Below, piece by piece: positions 9,200-18,402 of a stretch of 64,000 nt of DNA. The stretch lies in NCBI RefSeq assembly GCF_000878195.1, contig NZ_JXST01000012.1, positions 1 to 64,000 of the forward strand, in the 5' to 3' direction. This stretch comes from Mycolicibacterium llatzerense. GTDB taxonomy: Bacteria; Actinomycetota; Actinomycetes; Mycobacteriales; Mycobacteriaceae. How positions within the stretch are numbered: the first letter of the stretch is position 1; the number at the start of each line of letters is the position of its first letter. The position numbers were made by a program, and so were the translations under genes. Under the pieces are notes generated by a model. The model saw only the letters and a program-made list of their open reading frames with translations. It did not search any database and was not told the origin of the DNA.

Positions 9200-10389
9200 T
9201 GACCGCGTCCATGAGGACGAAGTCGCCCTCGGCATCTTCGCGGCACCGCCGCGGGTGGGCGCGTAACGCCCGCCGGGTCGGTGTGTTGTCGGCCGCGGCG
9301 CTGGTGCTCAGCTCCTGCGGCTGGCGCGGCATCGCCAACGTGCCGCTGCCCGGTGGTCCGGGCACGGTGGACGGCCACTCGACGATCTACATCCAGATGC
9401 CGGAAACGTTGGGCCTCAACGCCAACAGCCGAGTCCGGGTGGCGGACGTGTTCATCGGGCGCGTCCGGTCGATCGAGCTGAAGAACTGGGTTCCCACCTT
9501 GACGGTGGATCTGAACCCCGGCATCCACCTGCCGCGCAACGTCCAGGCGAAGATCGGTCAGACCAGCTTGCTGGGTTCACAGCACGTCGAGTTGGACGAG
9601 CCGGCGAACCCGTCGTCGCAGCAGCTGAAAAACGGCGACACCATCGAGCTGAAGAACTCGTCGGCCTTCCCGACCATCGAGCGGACGCTGGCGGGTATCT
9701 CCGGCATCCTGACCGGCGGCGGTGTGCCGAACATCGAGAAGATCCAGTCCGAGGTCTACAACATCCTCAACGGGCGCGCGGATCAGATCAAAGAGTTCCT
9801 GCACCGGTTGGACACCTTCACCGACGAGCTCAACCAGCAGCGTGACGACATCGCGCGGGCGATCCGGTCGAGTGACACGCTGCTGAAGGTCGTGGCGGAC
9901 CGCAACGACACCCTGGACCGGGTGCTGACCGAGACGCCGCCGCTGATCGAGCACTTCAACAAGACCCAGGACCTGTTCACCAACGCGGTGCTGGCGCTGG
10001 GCCGGTTGTCGAAGGCCGCTGACACGACGCTGTCGAACAGCAACGCCAACATCCACACCAACCTGGCGACGTTGCAGCGGGCGCTCAAGCAGATCGCCAA
10101 GACGTCACCGAACCTGGTGCCGGCCATGAAGCTGCTGTTCACGCTCCCGTTCCCGATCGACAACATCCCGAAGGTCATCCGCGGCGACTACATGAACATC
10201 TCGCTGCACCTCGACCTGACGCTGAGCGCGATCGACAACGGCATCCTGACCGGCACCGGCCTGTCGGGTATGGCCCGCGCTCTGGAACAGTCGTGGGGCC
10301 GCGATCCGGCGACGATGATCCCGGATGTCCGATTCACCCCGAACCCGGCCACCGCGCCGGGCGGGCCGCGAGTGGAAAGGGGGGAGTGA
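9199..10389 (+). CDS. mce1E: Mce1E lipoprotein (LprK)
   Basis: This is the lipoprotein member of the Mce1 complex. A basic N-region and hydrophobic stretch lead to the lipobox LSSC (about residue 39), followed by GWRGIANVPLPGGPG, an MlaD domain with NANSRVRVADVFIG, and a helical domain with DTFTDELNQQRDDIARAI. Two ATG codons overlap the mce1D stop; ATG 9199 is preferred because GGAGG (9188-9192) lies 6 nt ahead, whereas ATG 9196 would leave 3 nt. Length about 396 residues. Confidence 0.93.
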   Translation: MTASMRTKSPSASSRHRRGWARNARRVGVLSAAALVLSSCGWRGIANVPLPGGPGTVDGHSTIYIQMPETLGLNANSRVRVADVFIGRVRSIELKNWVPTLTVDLNPGIHLPRNVQAKIGQTSLLGSQHVELDEPANPSSQQLKNGDTIELKNSSAFPTIERTLAGISGILTGGGVPNIEKIQSEVYNILNGRADQIKEFLHRLDTFTDELNQQRDDIARAIRSSDTLLKVVADRNDTLDRVLTETPPLIEHFNKTQDLFTNAVLALGRLSKAADTTLSNSNANIHTNLATLQRALKQIAKTSPNLVPAMKLLFTLPFPIDNIPKVIRGDYMNISLHLDLTLSAIDNGILTGTGLSGMARALEQSWGRDPATMIPDVRFTPNPATAPGGPRVERGE

Positions 10390-10392
10390 CCG

Positions 10393-11949
10393 ATGCTCAC
10401 CCGGTTTCTGAAGATGCAGTTGGTGATCTTCAGCATTCTCACGGTGGCCGCGCTCGTCGGCCTGTCCCTGATCTACCTGCAGTTGCCGACCTACCTCGGG
10501 GTGGGCATGTACCGGCTGTACGCCGACCTGCCGAACTCGGCCGGTCTGTACAAGACGGCCAACGTCACCTACCAGGGCATCACGATCGGCAAGGTGCTGG
10601 CGGTGGAGCCGACGGAGACCGGCGCCCGCATCAAGATGGACATCGACGACAAGTACAAGATTCCGGTGGACTCGGTCGCGAACGTCCACTCGGTGTCGGC
10701 GGTCGGTGAGCAGTTCATCGACCTGGTGTCGCCCGGTAACCCCAGCCAGGTGTTCAAGGAAGGCCAGACCATCACCAAGGGCACTGTGCCCAAGGAAGTC
10801 GGTCCGGCACTCGACTCGGCCGAGAACGGCCTGAAGGCGCTGCCCAAGGAGAAGATCGGGGCACTGCTCGACTACACCGCGGAGGCCGTCGGCGGGCTCG
10901 GTCCGTCACTGCAGCACCTCATCGATGGCACCCAGGCGCTGGCGGGGGACTTCAAGGACAACATCGGTTCGGTCGACGACATCATCCAGAACTCGGCGCC
11001 GATCCTCGACAGCCAGGTCAAGTCCGGTGACGCCATCTCGCGGTGGGCCCGGAACCTGAACGTGCTGGCCGGGCAGTCGGCCCAGCAGGACGCGGCGCTG
11101 CGTGGCGCCATCCAGCAGGGCGCCCCGACGGCGGATCAGCTCAACTCGGTGTTCGGCGAGGTTCGGGACGCGTTACCGCAGTCGCTGGCCAACGTCGAGA
11201 TCGTCCTGGACATGCTGAAGCGGTACAACAAGGGCCTCGAGCAGGTCCTCGTGGTGTTGCCGATGGCAGGTCCGATCGTCGACTCGCTGACCGCGGTCTA
11301 CGAGAAGGAACTCCCGATCAACCTGGCGCTCGGCATCAACCAGCCGCCGCCGTGCCTCACCGGCTTCCTGCCTGCAGGCAAGTGGCGTTCCCCGGCGGAC
11401 ACGTCGACCGCGCCGCTGGAATCTGGCCTGTACTGCAAGATTCCGAAGGACGCTCAGAACACGGTCCGCGGCTCGCGCAACCTGCCGTGTGTGGATGCAC
11501 CGGCCAAGCGCGCGGCGAGCCCGATGGAGTGCCGCGACAACAAGCCGTACGAGCCGCTGGGCACCAACCCCTGGTACGGCAACCCGGACCAGATCGTGAA
11601 CTGCCCGGCCCCGGCCGCGCGCTGTGATCAGCCCGTCGATCCGGGCAAGGTGATCCCGGCACCGTCGATCAACAACGGGATGAACCCGTTGCCGGCCAAC
11701 ATGCTGCCGCCCCCGGAGCGGGCGTCGGCTCCGTCCAGTGACCCGATCAGTGCACCGGGCCAGGGCACAGTGGAGTGCAGCGGGCAGCAACCCAACAAGT
11801 GCCTCTACACTCCGGCAGCAGGACCAGAGGCCACCTACAACCCGCAGAGCGGTCAAGTGGTCGGACCGAATGGTGTGAAGTATTCGGTCAGTAACTCGAG
11901 CAACCCAGGAGACGACGGATGGAAGGAGATGCTGGCACCAGCCAGCTGA
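10393..11949 (+). CDS. mce1F: Mce family protein Mce1F
   Basis: This is the sixth Mce tunnel subunit, 518 residues. It starts MLTRFLKMQLVIFSIL with an N-terminal anchor helix, an MlaD domain (YADLPNSAGLYKTANVTYQG), a helical domain and a Pro-rich C-terminal region with several cysteine pairs (CLTGFLPAG, CKIPKD, CVDAPA, CRDNKPY, CPAPAARC) typical of actinobacterial Mce F proteins. A GGGGGGAG ribosome site precedes ATG 10393 by 6 nt. Its 3' end overlaps mam1A by 31 bp. Confidence 0.94.
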   Translation: MLTRFLKMQLVIFSILTVAALVGLSLIYLQLPTYLGVGMYRLYADLPNSAGLYKTANVTYQGITIGKVLAVEPTETGARIKMDIDDKYKIPVDSVANVHSVSAVGEQFIDLVSPGNPSQVFKEGQTITKGTVPKEVGPALDSAENGLKALPKEKIGALLDYTAEAVGGLGPSLQHLIDGTQALAGDFKDNIGSVDDIIQNSAPILDSQVKSGDAISRWARNLNVLAGQSAQQDAALRGAIQQGAPTADQLNSVFGEVRDALPQSLANVEIVLDMLKRYNKGLEQVLVVLPMAGPIVDSLTAVYEKELPINLALGINQPPPCLTGFLPAGKWRSPADTSTAPLESGLYCKIPKDAQNTVRGSRNLPCVDAPAKRAASPMECRDNKPYEPLGTNPWYGNPDQIVNCPAPAARCDQPVDPGKVIPAPSINNGMNPLPANMLPPPERASAPSSDPISAPGQGTVECSGQQPNKCLYTPAAGPEATYNPQSGQVVGPNGVKYSVSNSSNPGDDGWKEMLAPAS

Positions 11950-12563
11950 ACCCCACCGATGAGCAGGACGTCACGTCGCAGGACGTGGTGACGACAGAGC
12001 CGTCTGCCGAGGAATCGATCGAGGAGCCGGGTGTAACCGGCGAATCAGAGGGTGCACAGCGCCCCGCCCGGATCGGGCGGGGCATTGCCCTGACGGTGTG
12101 CGTGGTGCTCGTTGCCCTCGCTGCCGCAGTTGGCGCGGGCGGCTGGTTCGCGCTCAAGTCGCATCGGGAGAGTCAAACGCTCGCGGCGAACGAGACGGCC
12201 GCGATCGCTGCGGCCAAGGACTGCGTGACGGCCACCCAGGCCCCGGACACGTCGGCGATGATCGCTGCCCAGACGAAGATCATCGAGTGCGCCACCGGTG
12301 CGTACGCGACGCAGGCCTCGTTCATGAGTGGCATCACGCTGGAGGCGTACAAGGCCGCCAACGTGCAGGTGCAGATCTCGCAGATGCGGGCCGCCGTCGA
12401 GAAGCACAACGACGACGGATCCATGGACGTCCTGGTGGCGGTCCGCGTGAAGATCAGCAACAGCGCCGAGAAGGACAAGGAAGTCGGCTACCGGATGCGG
12501 GCGCAGATGGCGCCGGTCGACGGGAAGTACAAGGTGGCCAAGCTCGACCAGGTCACCTCGTGA
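11919..12563 (+). CDS. Mce1-associated membrane protein Mam1A (Rv0175-like)
   Basis: Mce-associated proteins are single-pass envelope proteins thought to stabilise Mce complexes. This 214-residue protein has an acidic cytoplasmic head (DEQDVTSQDVVTTEPSAEES), one membrane helix (about residues 52-74) and a small extracytoplasmic alpha+beta domain. AGGAG lies 7 nt before ATG 11919, supporting a start inside mce1F. Position directly after mce1F and length match Rv0175. Role by family and context only. Confidence 0.85.
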   Translation: MEGDAGTSQLNPTDEQDVTSQDVVTTEPSAEESIEEPGVTGESEGAQRPARIGRGIALTVCVVLVALAAAVGAGGWFALKSHRESQTLAANETAAIAAAKDCVTATQAPDTSAMIAAQTKIIECATGAYATQASFMSGITLEAYKAANVQVQISQMRAAVEKHNDDGSMDVLVAVRVKISNSAEKDKEVGYRMRAQMAPVDGKYKVAKLDQVTS

Positions 12564-13531
12564 CGGTTGGTCACGAGACGACGAGTACCGAGTCAGTGAG
12601 CGCCGAGTCCGAGTTCGAACCGGTCCCGGAGTTGGCCTCTTGGCCGGCGCGGGCCGGTGCCTTCACTCTGGACGTCGTGCTGGGCGTGGCGGTCATCGCC
12701 GTGATGGCGCTGCTGGGCTATGCCGCTCGGGCTGACTGGACGCTGTGGGTGTACGCCTCGGTGGCGACCCTGGCGGCGGCCGCGATCCTGGTGAACCGGT
12801 GGCTGCTGCCGTCGATGACGGGGTGGAGCCTGGGCCGTTCGCTGTTCTCGATCCGGGTGGAGCGGGTCCCCGACGGCGTCCCCGCGGGTATGGGCCGGCT
12901 CATTGTGCGGGACCTCGCGCATCTGCTGGACACCGTCGCGGTGCTGCTGGGTTGGCTGTGGCCGCTGTGGGATCCGCGGCACCGCACGTTCGCAGATCTG
13001 TTGCTGCACACCGAAGTTCGCGTTGCGCCGGCTCCCGAGCGCGACACCGGTCGGCGGGCGGGGCAGGTGCTCGTGGCCGGCGCGCTGGTCTGTGTGGCGG
13101 CGGTGGGGCTGAGTTACGGCGTGCAGTTCCGGCACGATCGCGCGGTCAACGAGGCGCGGCACCAGATTTCAGAGCAGGGCCCCAGGATCGTCGAGCACGT
13201 CCTGAGCTACGGCGTCGATACGTATCAGAACGACTTCAAGACCGCCCAGGCCTTGGTCACCGACGGCTACCGCGACCAGCTGGTCAAGCAGCAGCAGACG
13301 GTGAGCAAGAAGCCGACGACCAATCAGTACTACGCGGTGAGCAGCGCGATCCTGAGCGCCGGTACAGACCAGGCGTCGATGCTGCTCGCGCTGCAGGGCC
13401 AGCGCGGCGTCGACACCAACTCGCTCCGGTTCATCACCGCCACCGTGCGGGTCGACTTCGTGAAGTCGCGTGACGGCAAATGGCTGCTGTCGAATCTGAC
13501 GGTCCTCAAGAGTCCGCGGGGAGGACGCTGA
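12560..13531 (+). CDS. Mce1-associated RDD-domain membrane protein Mam1B (Rv0176-like)
   Basis: The 323-residue protein combines an RDD-type membrane domain (ASWPARAGAFTLDVVLG, SLGRSLFSIRVERV, LWDPRHRTFADLLL) over roughly residues 15-150 with a further helix and an Mce-associated extracytoplasmic domain (about 190-323). GTG 12560 overlaps the mam1A stop as GTGA; a much longer reading frame extends upstream through mam1A but is not used. It probably assists the Mce1 complex; the substrate is unknown. Confidence 0.85.
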   Translation: MTVGHETTSTESVSAESEFEPVPELASWPARAGAFTLDVVLGVAVIAVMALLGYAARADWTLWVYASVATLAAAAILVNRWLLPSMTGWSLGRSLFSIRVERVPDGVPAGMGRLIVRDLAHLLDTVAVLLGWLWPLWDPRHRTFADLLLHTEVRVAPAPERDTGRRAGQVLVAGALVCVAAVGLSYGVQFRHDRAVNEARHQISEQGPRIVEHVLSYGVDTYQNDFKTAQALVTDGYRDQLVKQQQTVSKKPTTNQYYAVSSAILSAGTDQASMLLALQGQRGVDTNSLRFITATVRVDFVKSRDGKWLLSNLTVLKSPRGGR

Positions 13532-14094
13532 TGAGCCCGCGCCGCAGGATCGATGCCGCCGAGCGTTTCGTCGCCGGGGACTACTTCAAGGCCGTGGCGG
13601 CTGCGCCCAGTCGGCTGGTGCTGACTGTCATTGCCTGCGTCACAACGGTTTTGGTGATCGCCGCGATCGCGGCGAGCACTTACCTGGTGGTCGAGCACGA
13701 GAAGGACGTGGCGAGTCAGGCAAAGTCGGCGGCCGTGCTGGGTTACGTGGAGGAGTTCATGAAGGGCTTCACCGCGGTCGACCCGTTCCACGCCAACGCC
13801 TACGTCGAACGCATCGCGGGGCAGGCCACCGGCGACTTCGCCAAGCAGTTCAAGGACAAGCACGACCAGATCCTGATGCAGGTGGCGCGTGCGCAGCCTG
13901 CAGAAGGGGCCGTCGAAGACGCGGGTGTGCAACGGTGGAATGACGACGGCAGCGCTGACGTGCTGATCGCGATGAAGCTGACGACGACGACGCCGGACGG
14001 CAACGCGACCGTGGAAAGCGGATCGCGTTGGGTGGTAACGGCTACGCAGGAAGGGCAGCAGTGGAAGATCAGCCGCATGAATCCGGTGATGTGA
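13531..14094 (+). CDS. Mce1-associated membrane protein Mam1C (Rv0177-like)
   Basis: A 187-residue single-pass protein: short basic head (MSPRRRIDAAERF), membrane helix about residues 27-50, and an extracytoplasmic Mce-associated domain ending QWKISRMNPVM. ATG 13531 shares one base with the mam1B stop (TGATG), so it is translationally coupled. Function is inferred from context in the mce1 operon. Confidence 0.84.
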   Translation: MSPRRRIDAAERFVAGDYFKAVAAAPSRLVLTVIACVTTVLVIAAIAASTYLVVEHEKDVASQAKSAAVLGYVEEFMKGFTAVDPFHANAYVERIAGQATGDFAKQFKDKHDQILMQVARAQPAEGAVEDAGVQRWNDDGSADVLIAMKLTTTTPDGNATVESGSRWVVTATQEGQQWKISRMNPVM

Positions 14095-14888
14095 CCCCCG
14101 GGGAGTCTGTGGCCGACGCTCCGCAGGGGACGGCCGACGCGCCGCAGGGCAAGGCTGCCCGGCGCCGGCATCGCCTGCCCCGGCATCAGACCGCCGACAC
14201 CGCGCCTGCGGACGCCGCCGCCGACGACACCGATGCCTCGGCAGAGGTGGCTGACGAGGCTGACGAAAAGACGGAAGATGCTGCCGTCCAGGATGATTCG
14301 GCAACCGAGACGGTTGACGAGGTAGCGGCGGACGAGGCCGAAACGGCCCCGGTGGTGCTGGTGCCGCACCGTCCTGCCGGGCGCAGGCTGCTGGCTGCGG
14401 GTGTGGTGGCGGCGGCGTTGTTCGTCGGCGCCACGGCGTTCGCGGGTGCCGCGGTACAGCCGTATCTGGCCGATCGTGCCCTGGTGCAGAACAAGTTCGA
14501 GGTCGCCAAGACCGCGGCCGCGGCGGTGACCACGCTGTGGTCGTACTCGCCGAACGACATGGACAAGCTGGCGGACCGGGCGCAGCAGTACCTGACCGGC
14601 GGCTTCGCCGAGGAGTACCGCAAGTTCGTCGATTCGATCGTCGCGAGCAACAAGCAGGCTCAGGTCACCAACCAGACCAAGGTGATGGGCACAGCGGTGG
14701 AAAGTATCGGTGCAAATGAGGCGACCGCCATCGTCTACACCAACTCGGTCGCGACCAGCCCGCTGACCAAGGGCATCCCCTCGCTGCGGTACTTGTCGTA
14801 CCGACTGAGCTTGAAGCGTTCCGGCGCCGATTGGAAGGTCAGTCAGATGAGTGCCCTGACCAAATTGGATCTGACGCCGCAGCTGTAG
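14061..14888 (+). CDS. Mce1-associated membrane protein Mam1D (Rv0178-like)
   Basis: The last gene of the mce1 operon encodes about 275 residues: a long Asp/Glu/Ala-rich cytoplasmic head of about 90 residues, a membrane helix (RLLAAGVVAAALFVGATAF) and an Mce-associated domain ending KLDLTPQL. GTG 14061 has AGGAAGGG 5 nt upstream and is preferred although it overlaps mam1C by 34 bp; GTG 14091, giving a GTGA junction, is the alternative. The acidic head is longer than in the neighbouring mam genes. Confidence 0.82.
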   Translation: MEDQPHESGDVTPGESVADAPQGTADAPQGKAARRRHRLPRHQTADTAPADAAADDTDASAEVADEADEKTEDAAVQDDSATETVDEVAADEAETAPVVLVPHRPAGRRLLAAGVVAAALFVGATAFAGAAVQPYLADRALVQNKFEVAKTAAAAVTTLWSYSPNDMDKLADRAQQYLTGGFAEEYRKFVDSIVASNKQAQVTNQTKVMGTAVESIGANEATAIVYTNSVATSPLTKGIPSLRYLSYRLSLKRSGADWKVSQMSALTKLDLTPQL

Positions 14889-14959
14889 TGGCGGGCCTTG
14901 TTGGGCGTGTTTGCCTGGGTGGGTGCGCACTGCCTGTCAGCACACTGTGAACCGGCCAT

Positions 14960-14977
14960 CTTCGCCTCGTGGCGAAG
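14960..14977 (+). terminator. Hairpin after the mce1 operon
   Basis: CTTCGCC-TCGT-GGCGAAG forms a 7-bp stem with a 4-nt loop about 70 bp after the mam1D stop. There is no T-run, which is usual for mycobacteria, so termination is only suggested. Confidence 0.35.
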
Positions 14978-15111
14978 GCAGGCGACGGCCGCTGCCCGCG
15001 CATCGACTATGGCCTGAATCACGTTCGGACCTGCGGCGGGCGTCTGTCACAGTGACGGCTCGCGTCAATATTTGCCACGGCGAGGCCCTGACGGAAAGGC
15101 CCGTTACAAAT

Positions 15112-15153
15112 CAGTCAGCAAACTATTTTCCCGAAGCGAAAATTAGCTGACTG
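15112..15153. promoter_or_regulatory. 42-bp imperfect palindrome in the 411-bp gap before the first PE-PPE-like gene
   Basis: The outer arms CAGTCAGC and GCTGACTG are exact complements, and inner arms ATTTT and AAAAT pair again around a 9-nt centre. The element is about 150 bp before the start at 15300. The rest of the gap 14889-15299 holds the hairpin at 14960, a short GTCACAGTGAC palindrome near 15046 and a possible TAATGT -10 box near 15247; no gene was seen in it. An operator role is inference. Confidence 0.4.
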
Positions 15154-15299
15154 CCCGGTGTTCACCTGGCGGTGCGGGCTCCGTTCGCCTGTTTGCCAGA
15201 TTTGGGAAAGCGGCAGGTCAAGGCGGGTGTTGGAGCTGCGATGCATTAATGTTACCGTCCGGTTGATAACCGATTGTGGCGGCTGAGGGGACGGGGCAA

Positions 15300-17759
15300 A
15301 TGGCTGTTACGCATCTGGCTGGGCGTGTTCAAGCAAAGCGGGCGGCATTGCTGGGGGTGACTGCCGCAACAGTTACCGCGATGACGGTCACGGCGTCGGT
15401 ACCGAACCCGCCGGCCCCCAGGGTGGTGCCGTCGTCGCACTCGGCCGTCAACCTGTCCGCGTTCACCACGCCGTTCCCGAAGCCGGGCGTGCTGCCCGAC
15501 ATCACCTTCGGCGTCGGCAACGCCGCGTACAACCTGGCGCAGAGCGGCGTCGAAGCGCTGCTCCCGCCACTGGTCCAGGCACTCAGCGGCATCGGCGGTC
15601 TCAGTGGCCTGAACCTCACCAACCTGATCAACCAGCTGCCGAAGAATCTGCTGAGCCAGATTCTCGATGCGCTGCCGATCAAGCTGACGCCGCTGCTCAA
15701 TGCGGCGCTGGGCCCGCTCCTCACGGGCGCGCTGGTCCCGCTGCTGAGTGCGCTGGGCATCATGGACCCGCAGGGCAACGTGACCCTCAGCGGCCTGCTG
15801 GACGTGCTGGGCATCCACCTGGACAACATCCTCGACCTGAGCGACTTGAAGATCCCGGGCGTCAACATCGTCACCGCCGGTCCGGTGTTCACCCTGCTGA
15901 AGATCGCCGGTCTGGACCTGGGCTGGACCCCGGGCACCGCCAACGCGATCGCGAATGAGATCAACAACACCGAGTACCTCGATGTCGGCGCCATGGGCCT
16001 GCTCGACACCGTGTTGGGCCGAGCCGGGCAACTTCCGGTGCTGGGGCCGCTGGTCACTGCCCTGAAGCTCGCTATCGACACCGTCGGCGGTGCCATCGGC
16101 CTGGACAAGCTGGACCTCATCGACGTGCGCGTGCCGCTCAGCGTCGGCTTCGGACTCGGCGCGTTCTCCATGGGCCAGGCGTATTCGAAGGTGCTGGCAG
16201 ACCTGTCGAACCAGCCGGGCGGCACCACGCACGCCGGCGCCAGCCCGGTCCTGGGCAGCTTGACCGTCCTGCCGATGATCCTGCTGAACAACCTGGGCCG
16301 CGCCAACGGCGGCCTGCTGGCGCGCTTCTACCCGCTCGGCGACCTGCTGGGCATCAACCTCATCACCCCGGATGTCGCGGCCGCGCACAGTGGCGGGATC
16401 CCGCTGCTGAACACCGGCCTGTCCATCGGAGGCGCGAACCTGTTGCCGATCAAGGTCGACGCCACCCTCGAGTACCAGCCGTTCTCGGACCTGGCGGCCT
16501 GGCCCAACCCGTTCAGCCTGGCCAACAACCTGGTCGCCGGAACCCTGCCGACCTACCTGCTGCGCGGCATCTCGACCGCCACGCTGACCAACCAGCTGAC
16601 CACTCAGCTCGGCGCCCTCACCGGTGGTCTGCTGACCGGAAATCCGTTGGCCGTCAACATCTATCTGACGATCCCGACCAACACGCTGCCGTTGATGGAA
16701 CCGATGTACCTGACCGGCGACGTGCTGAACATGGTCAGCTTCGGCACGCTGGGCAACCCCGTCTACAAGTTGGCCAACGCACTCGCGCCGGCCATGACCA
16801 GCCTGGTGAACCTGGGCTACACCGACGTGGTGCGCAACCCGGACGGCACCTACAGCCGCACCCTGAACGACCCCGGCACCCCGACGCCGTTCTTCTCGTT
16901 CCCGAACGTCAACTGGCAGAAGGTGCCGGCGGACATCATGAATTCGCTGGTGGCGGGGTTCAAGAAGGAATTCTTCAGCGCCAATCCGACGGATGCGCCG
17001 GACAACGCGGTCGAGGCATTGCTCAAGCTGCTCACCGGCGGCAAGCTCAACGGCTTCAACCCGCTCGGCGGCTTGGCCGGAACGGTGCAGAACCTGCTCA
17101 AGAGCGTGCTGGGCACGGTGGGCGGCCTCACGCAGGGCGCGACGATCAACTCGCTGGCGGCGAAGGAGGGTGTCATCAGCTCGACAGCCGCGACCGACAT
17201 TCCTTCGACCACTCCGAAGCTGCAGTCGCTGTCTGCCAGCCTCACCGGGCTCACCGGCACCAGCAAGAAGGACGGCAAGCAGGCCACCGAACAGACGGCA
17301 GCCGAGAAGGACAAGACCGGCACCGAGCCTGCGGCCGAAGATCCCAAGACCGACCCGAAGACCGACCCGAAGGCAGAGCCCAAGGCGGAGGACACCAAGA
17401 CCGAGCCGAAGGCCGATCCCAAGGCTGATCCGAAGTCCGACACCAAGACGGGCACCGAGGAGTCCTCGGGCAAGCACGCCGCCGAGGAAGGCACCCCGTC
17501 CACGCCGGACAGCGGCAAGAAGCCGAAGCATGCCGCTGACGATGCGGACGGCACGCCGGCCGCGAGCAAGGACAAGAAGGCCGACAAGCCCGCGAAGTCC
17601 GACAAGGGCACGAAGGCCGCCAAGGACAAGTCCGAGAAGGCGACCAAGGCCGACACGTCGGACAAGACCGACGGCCCGAAGACCAAGCGGCAGAAGAAGG
17701 ATGGCGCCGCGAAGGCGAGCTCCGGCACCGGCGGTGGCTCCGCCGCACACGCCGGCTGA
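15300..17759 (+). CDS. Exported PE-PPE-domain-like protein with Lys/Ala/Asp-rich tail, paralogue 1
   Basis: The 819-residue product lacks any PE or PPE head but carries blocks of the PE-PPE serine-hydrolase domain: LNNLGRANGGLLARF (about 325), EYQPFSDLAAWPNP (about 391), YLTIPTNTLPLMEP (about 459) and LVNLGYTD (about 502). The N-terminus has a basic start and a hydrophobic stretch like a signal peptide ending near ASVPNPP. The nucleophile elbow GYSQGA of the family corresponds to GFGLGA here, with Gly285 replacing Ser. Residues after about 640 form a tail with DPKT/DPKA repeats, PKHAADDAD, and clusters of lysine, suggesting wall or polyanion binding. ATG 15300 is preferred over GTG 15276 because a G-rich ribosome site precedes it. 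Catalytic activity is doubtful; function unknown. Confidence 0.7.
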   Translation: MAVTHLAGRVQAKRAALLGVTAATVTAMTVTASVPNPPAPRVVPSSHSAVNLSAFTTPFPKPGVLPDITFGVGNAAYNLAQSGVEALLPPLVQALSGIGGLSGLNLTNLINQLPKNLLSQILDALPIKLTPLLNAALGPLLTGALVPLLSALGIMDPQGNVTLSGLLDVLGIHLDNILDLSDLKIPGVNIVTAGPVFTLLKIAGLDLGWTPGTANAIANEINNTEYLDVGAMGLLDTVLGRAGQLPVLGPLVTALKLAIDTVGGAIGLDKLDLIDVRVPLSVGFGLGAFSMGQAYSKVLADLSNQPGGTTHAGASPVLGSLTVLPMILLNNLGRANGGLLARFYPLGDLLGINLITPDVAAAHSGGIPLLNTGLSIGGANLLPIKVDATLEYQPFSDLAAWPNPFSLANNLVAGTLPTYLLRGISTATLTNQLTTQLGALTGGLLTGNPLAVNIYLTIPTNTLPLMEPMYLTGDVLNMVSFGTLGNPVYKLANALAPAMTSLVNLGYTDVVRNPDGTYSRTLNDPGTPTPFFSFPNVNWQKVPADIMNSLVAGFKKEFFSANPTDAPDNAVEALLKLLTGGKLNGFNPLGGLAGTVQNLLKSVLGTVGGLTQGATINSLAAKEGVISSTAATDIPSTTPKLQSLSASLTGLTGTSKKDGKQATEQTAAEKDKTGTEPAAEDPKTDPKTDPKAEPKAEDTKTEPKADPKADPKSDTKTGTEESSGKHAAEEGTPSTPDSGKKPKHAADDADGTPAASKDKKADKPAKSDKGTKAAKDKSEKATKADTSDKTDGPKTKRQKKDGAAKASSGTGGGSAAHAG

Positions 17760-17767
17760 CCTACGGC

Positions 17768-17812
17768 AACAACGACGCCCGACGTGAATCCACGTCGGGC
17801 GTCGTTGTTTCT
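17768..17812 (+). terminator. Strong intrinsic terminator after PE-PPE-like paralogue 1
   Basis: A perfect 19-bp stem (17768-17786 pairing with 17791-17809) with loop AATC follows the stop codon by 8 bp and ends in GTTGTTT. Geometry fits a Rho-independent terminator. Confidence 0.85.
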
Positions 17813-17914
17813 CCGCCGGTCCTATCCGGCGAGTGTGCGCAGCTTCTCTGGCCGTGGTCTGCGTAATGACGTGCCGGGCACGCTGGTCGGTCTCGCATAG
17901 GTCCGGCGAGCAGC

Positions 17915-18391
17915 TTGCCGCCGGCGAACGCCGGCGCCGTCAGTGCGGCGGCCGTGATTCTGTCGACCGCTCCGAAGCCGGCGTCGCTGTCTCTCGGCTG
18001 GGCCGGCGTCAGTGGCCCGCCCGCGAAGAACGAGAACCACGGCCCCGAACAGTCGGCGGGCAACAACGACGAGGCCGACCAGCACCCGGCCCAGCAGCCA
18101 CAGGCATAGACCAAGACCGACCCCGATGGCGAGCCCGAGGCAGAAGAGCCCGAGGCCGATCCGGAGGCCGATTCTCAGGCCGATCCGCAGGCACGCGGGG
18201 AAGCGTTCGATCTCGAGACCGATGACGGCAGGTCGGTGTCGGCGCCGGATGGCGGCCAGGACGAGTCGCGCCAGGCCGCGGGTCGAGACGGGGCGTCCCG
18301 GGCCTGCAGCCCCAAGCCCGAGCAGCAGTCGAAAAGTGCTGGCGCCGAGGCTGATTCCGGTGCCGAGAGCAGCACCGGTGGAGTGGCCTGA
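17915..18391 (+). pseudogene. Decayed C-terminal fragment of a third PE-PPE-like protein
   Basis: Reading the frame that starts at TTG 17915 gives text that resembles the tail region of paralogue 1: VSAAAVILSTAPKPASLSL against ISSTAATDIPSTTPKLQSL, then a stretch rich in Glu, Asn, Asp and Gln, an in-frame TAG at 18107, and directly after it TKTDPDGEPEAEEPEADPEA against the DPKT/EPKA repeats of paralogue 1. The frame ends at TGA 18391. No start, signal peptide or hydrolase domain precedes it. I read it as a remnant of a partial tandem duplication downstream of the terminator at 17768. Confidence 0.6.
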
Positions 18392-18402
18392 CGCCTGACG
18401 CC

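Noticed and set aside
14911..15150. 79-codon frame in the gap before PE-PPE-like paralogue 1
   Set aside because: Arg/Ser-rich without structure, and it overlaps the palindrome at 15112; no ribosome site.
15252..17750. 832-codon open frame on the minus strand opposite PE-PPE-like paralogue 1
   Set aside because: Its translation is Arg/Gly/Gln/Val-rich without domains, as expected for the reverse of a GC-rich gene; the + strand frame has a signal peptide, domain blocks and a terminator.
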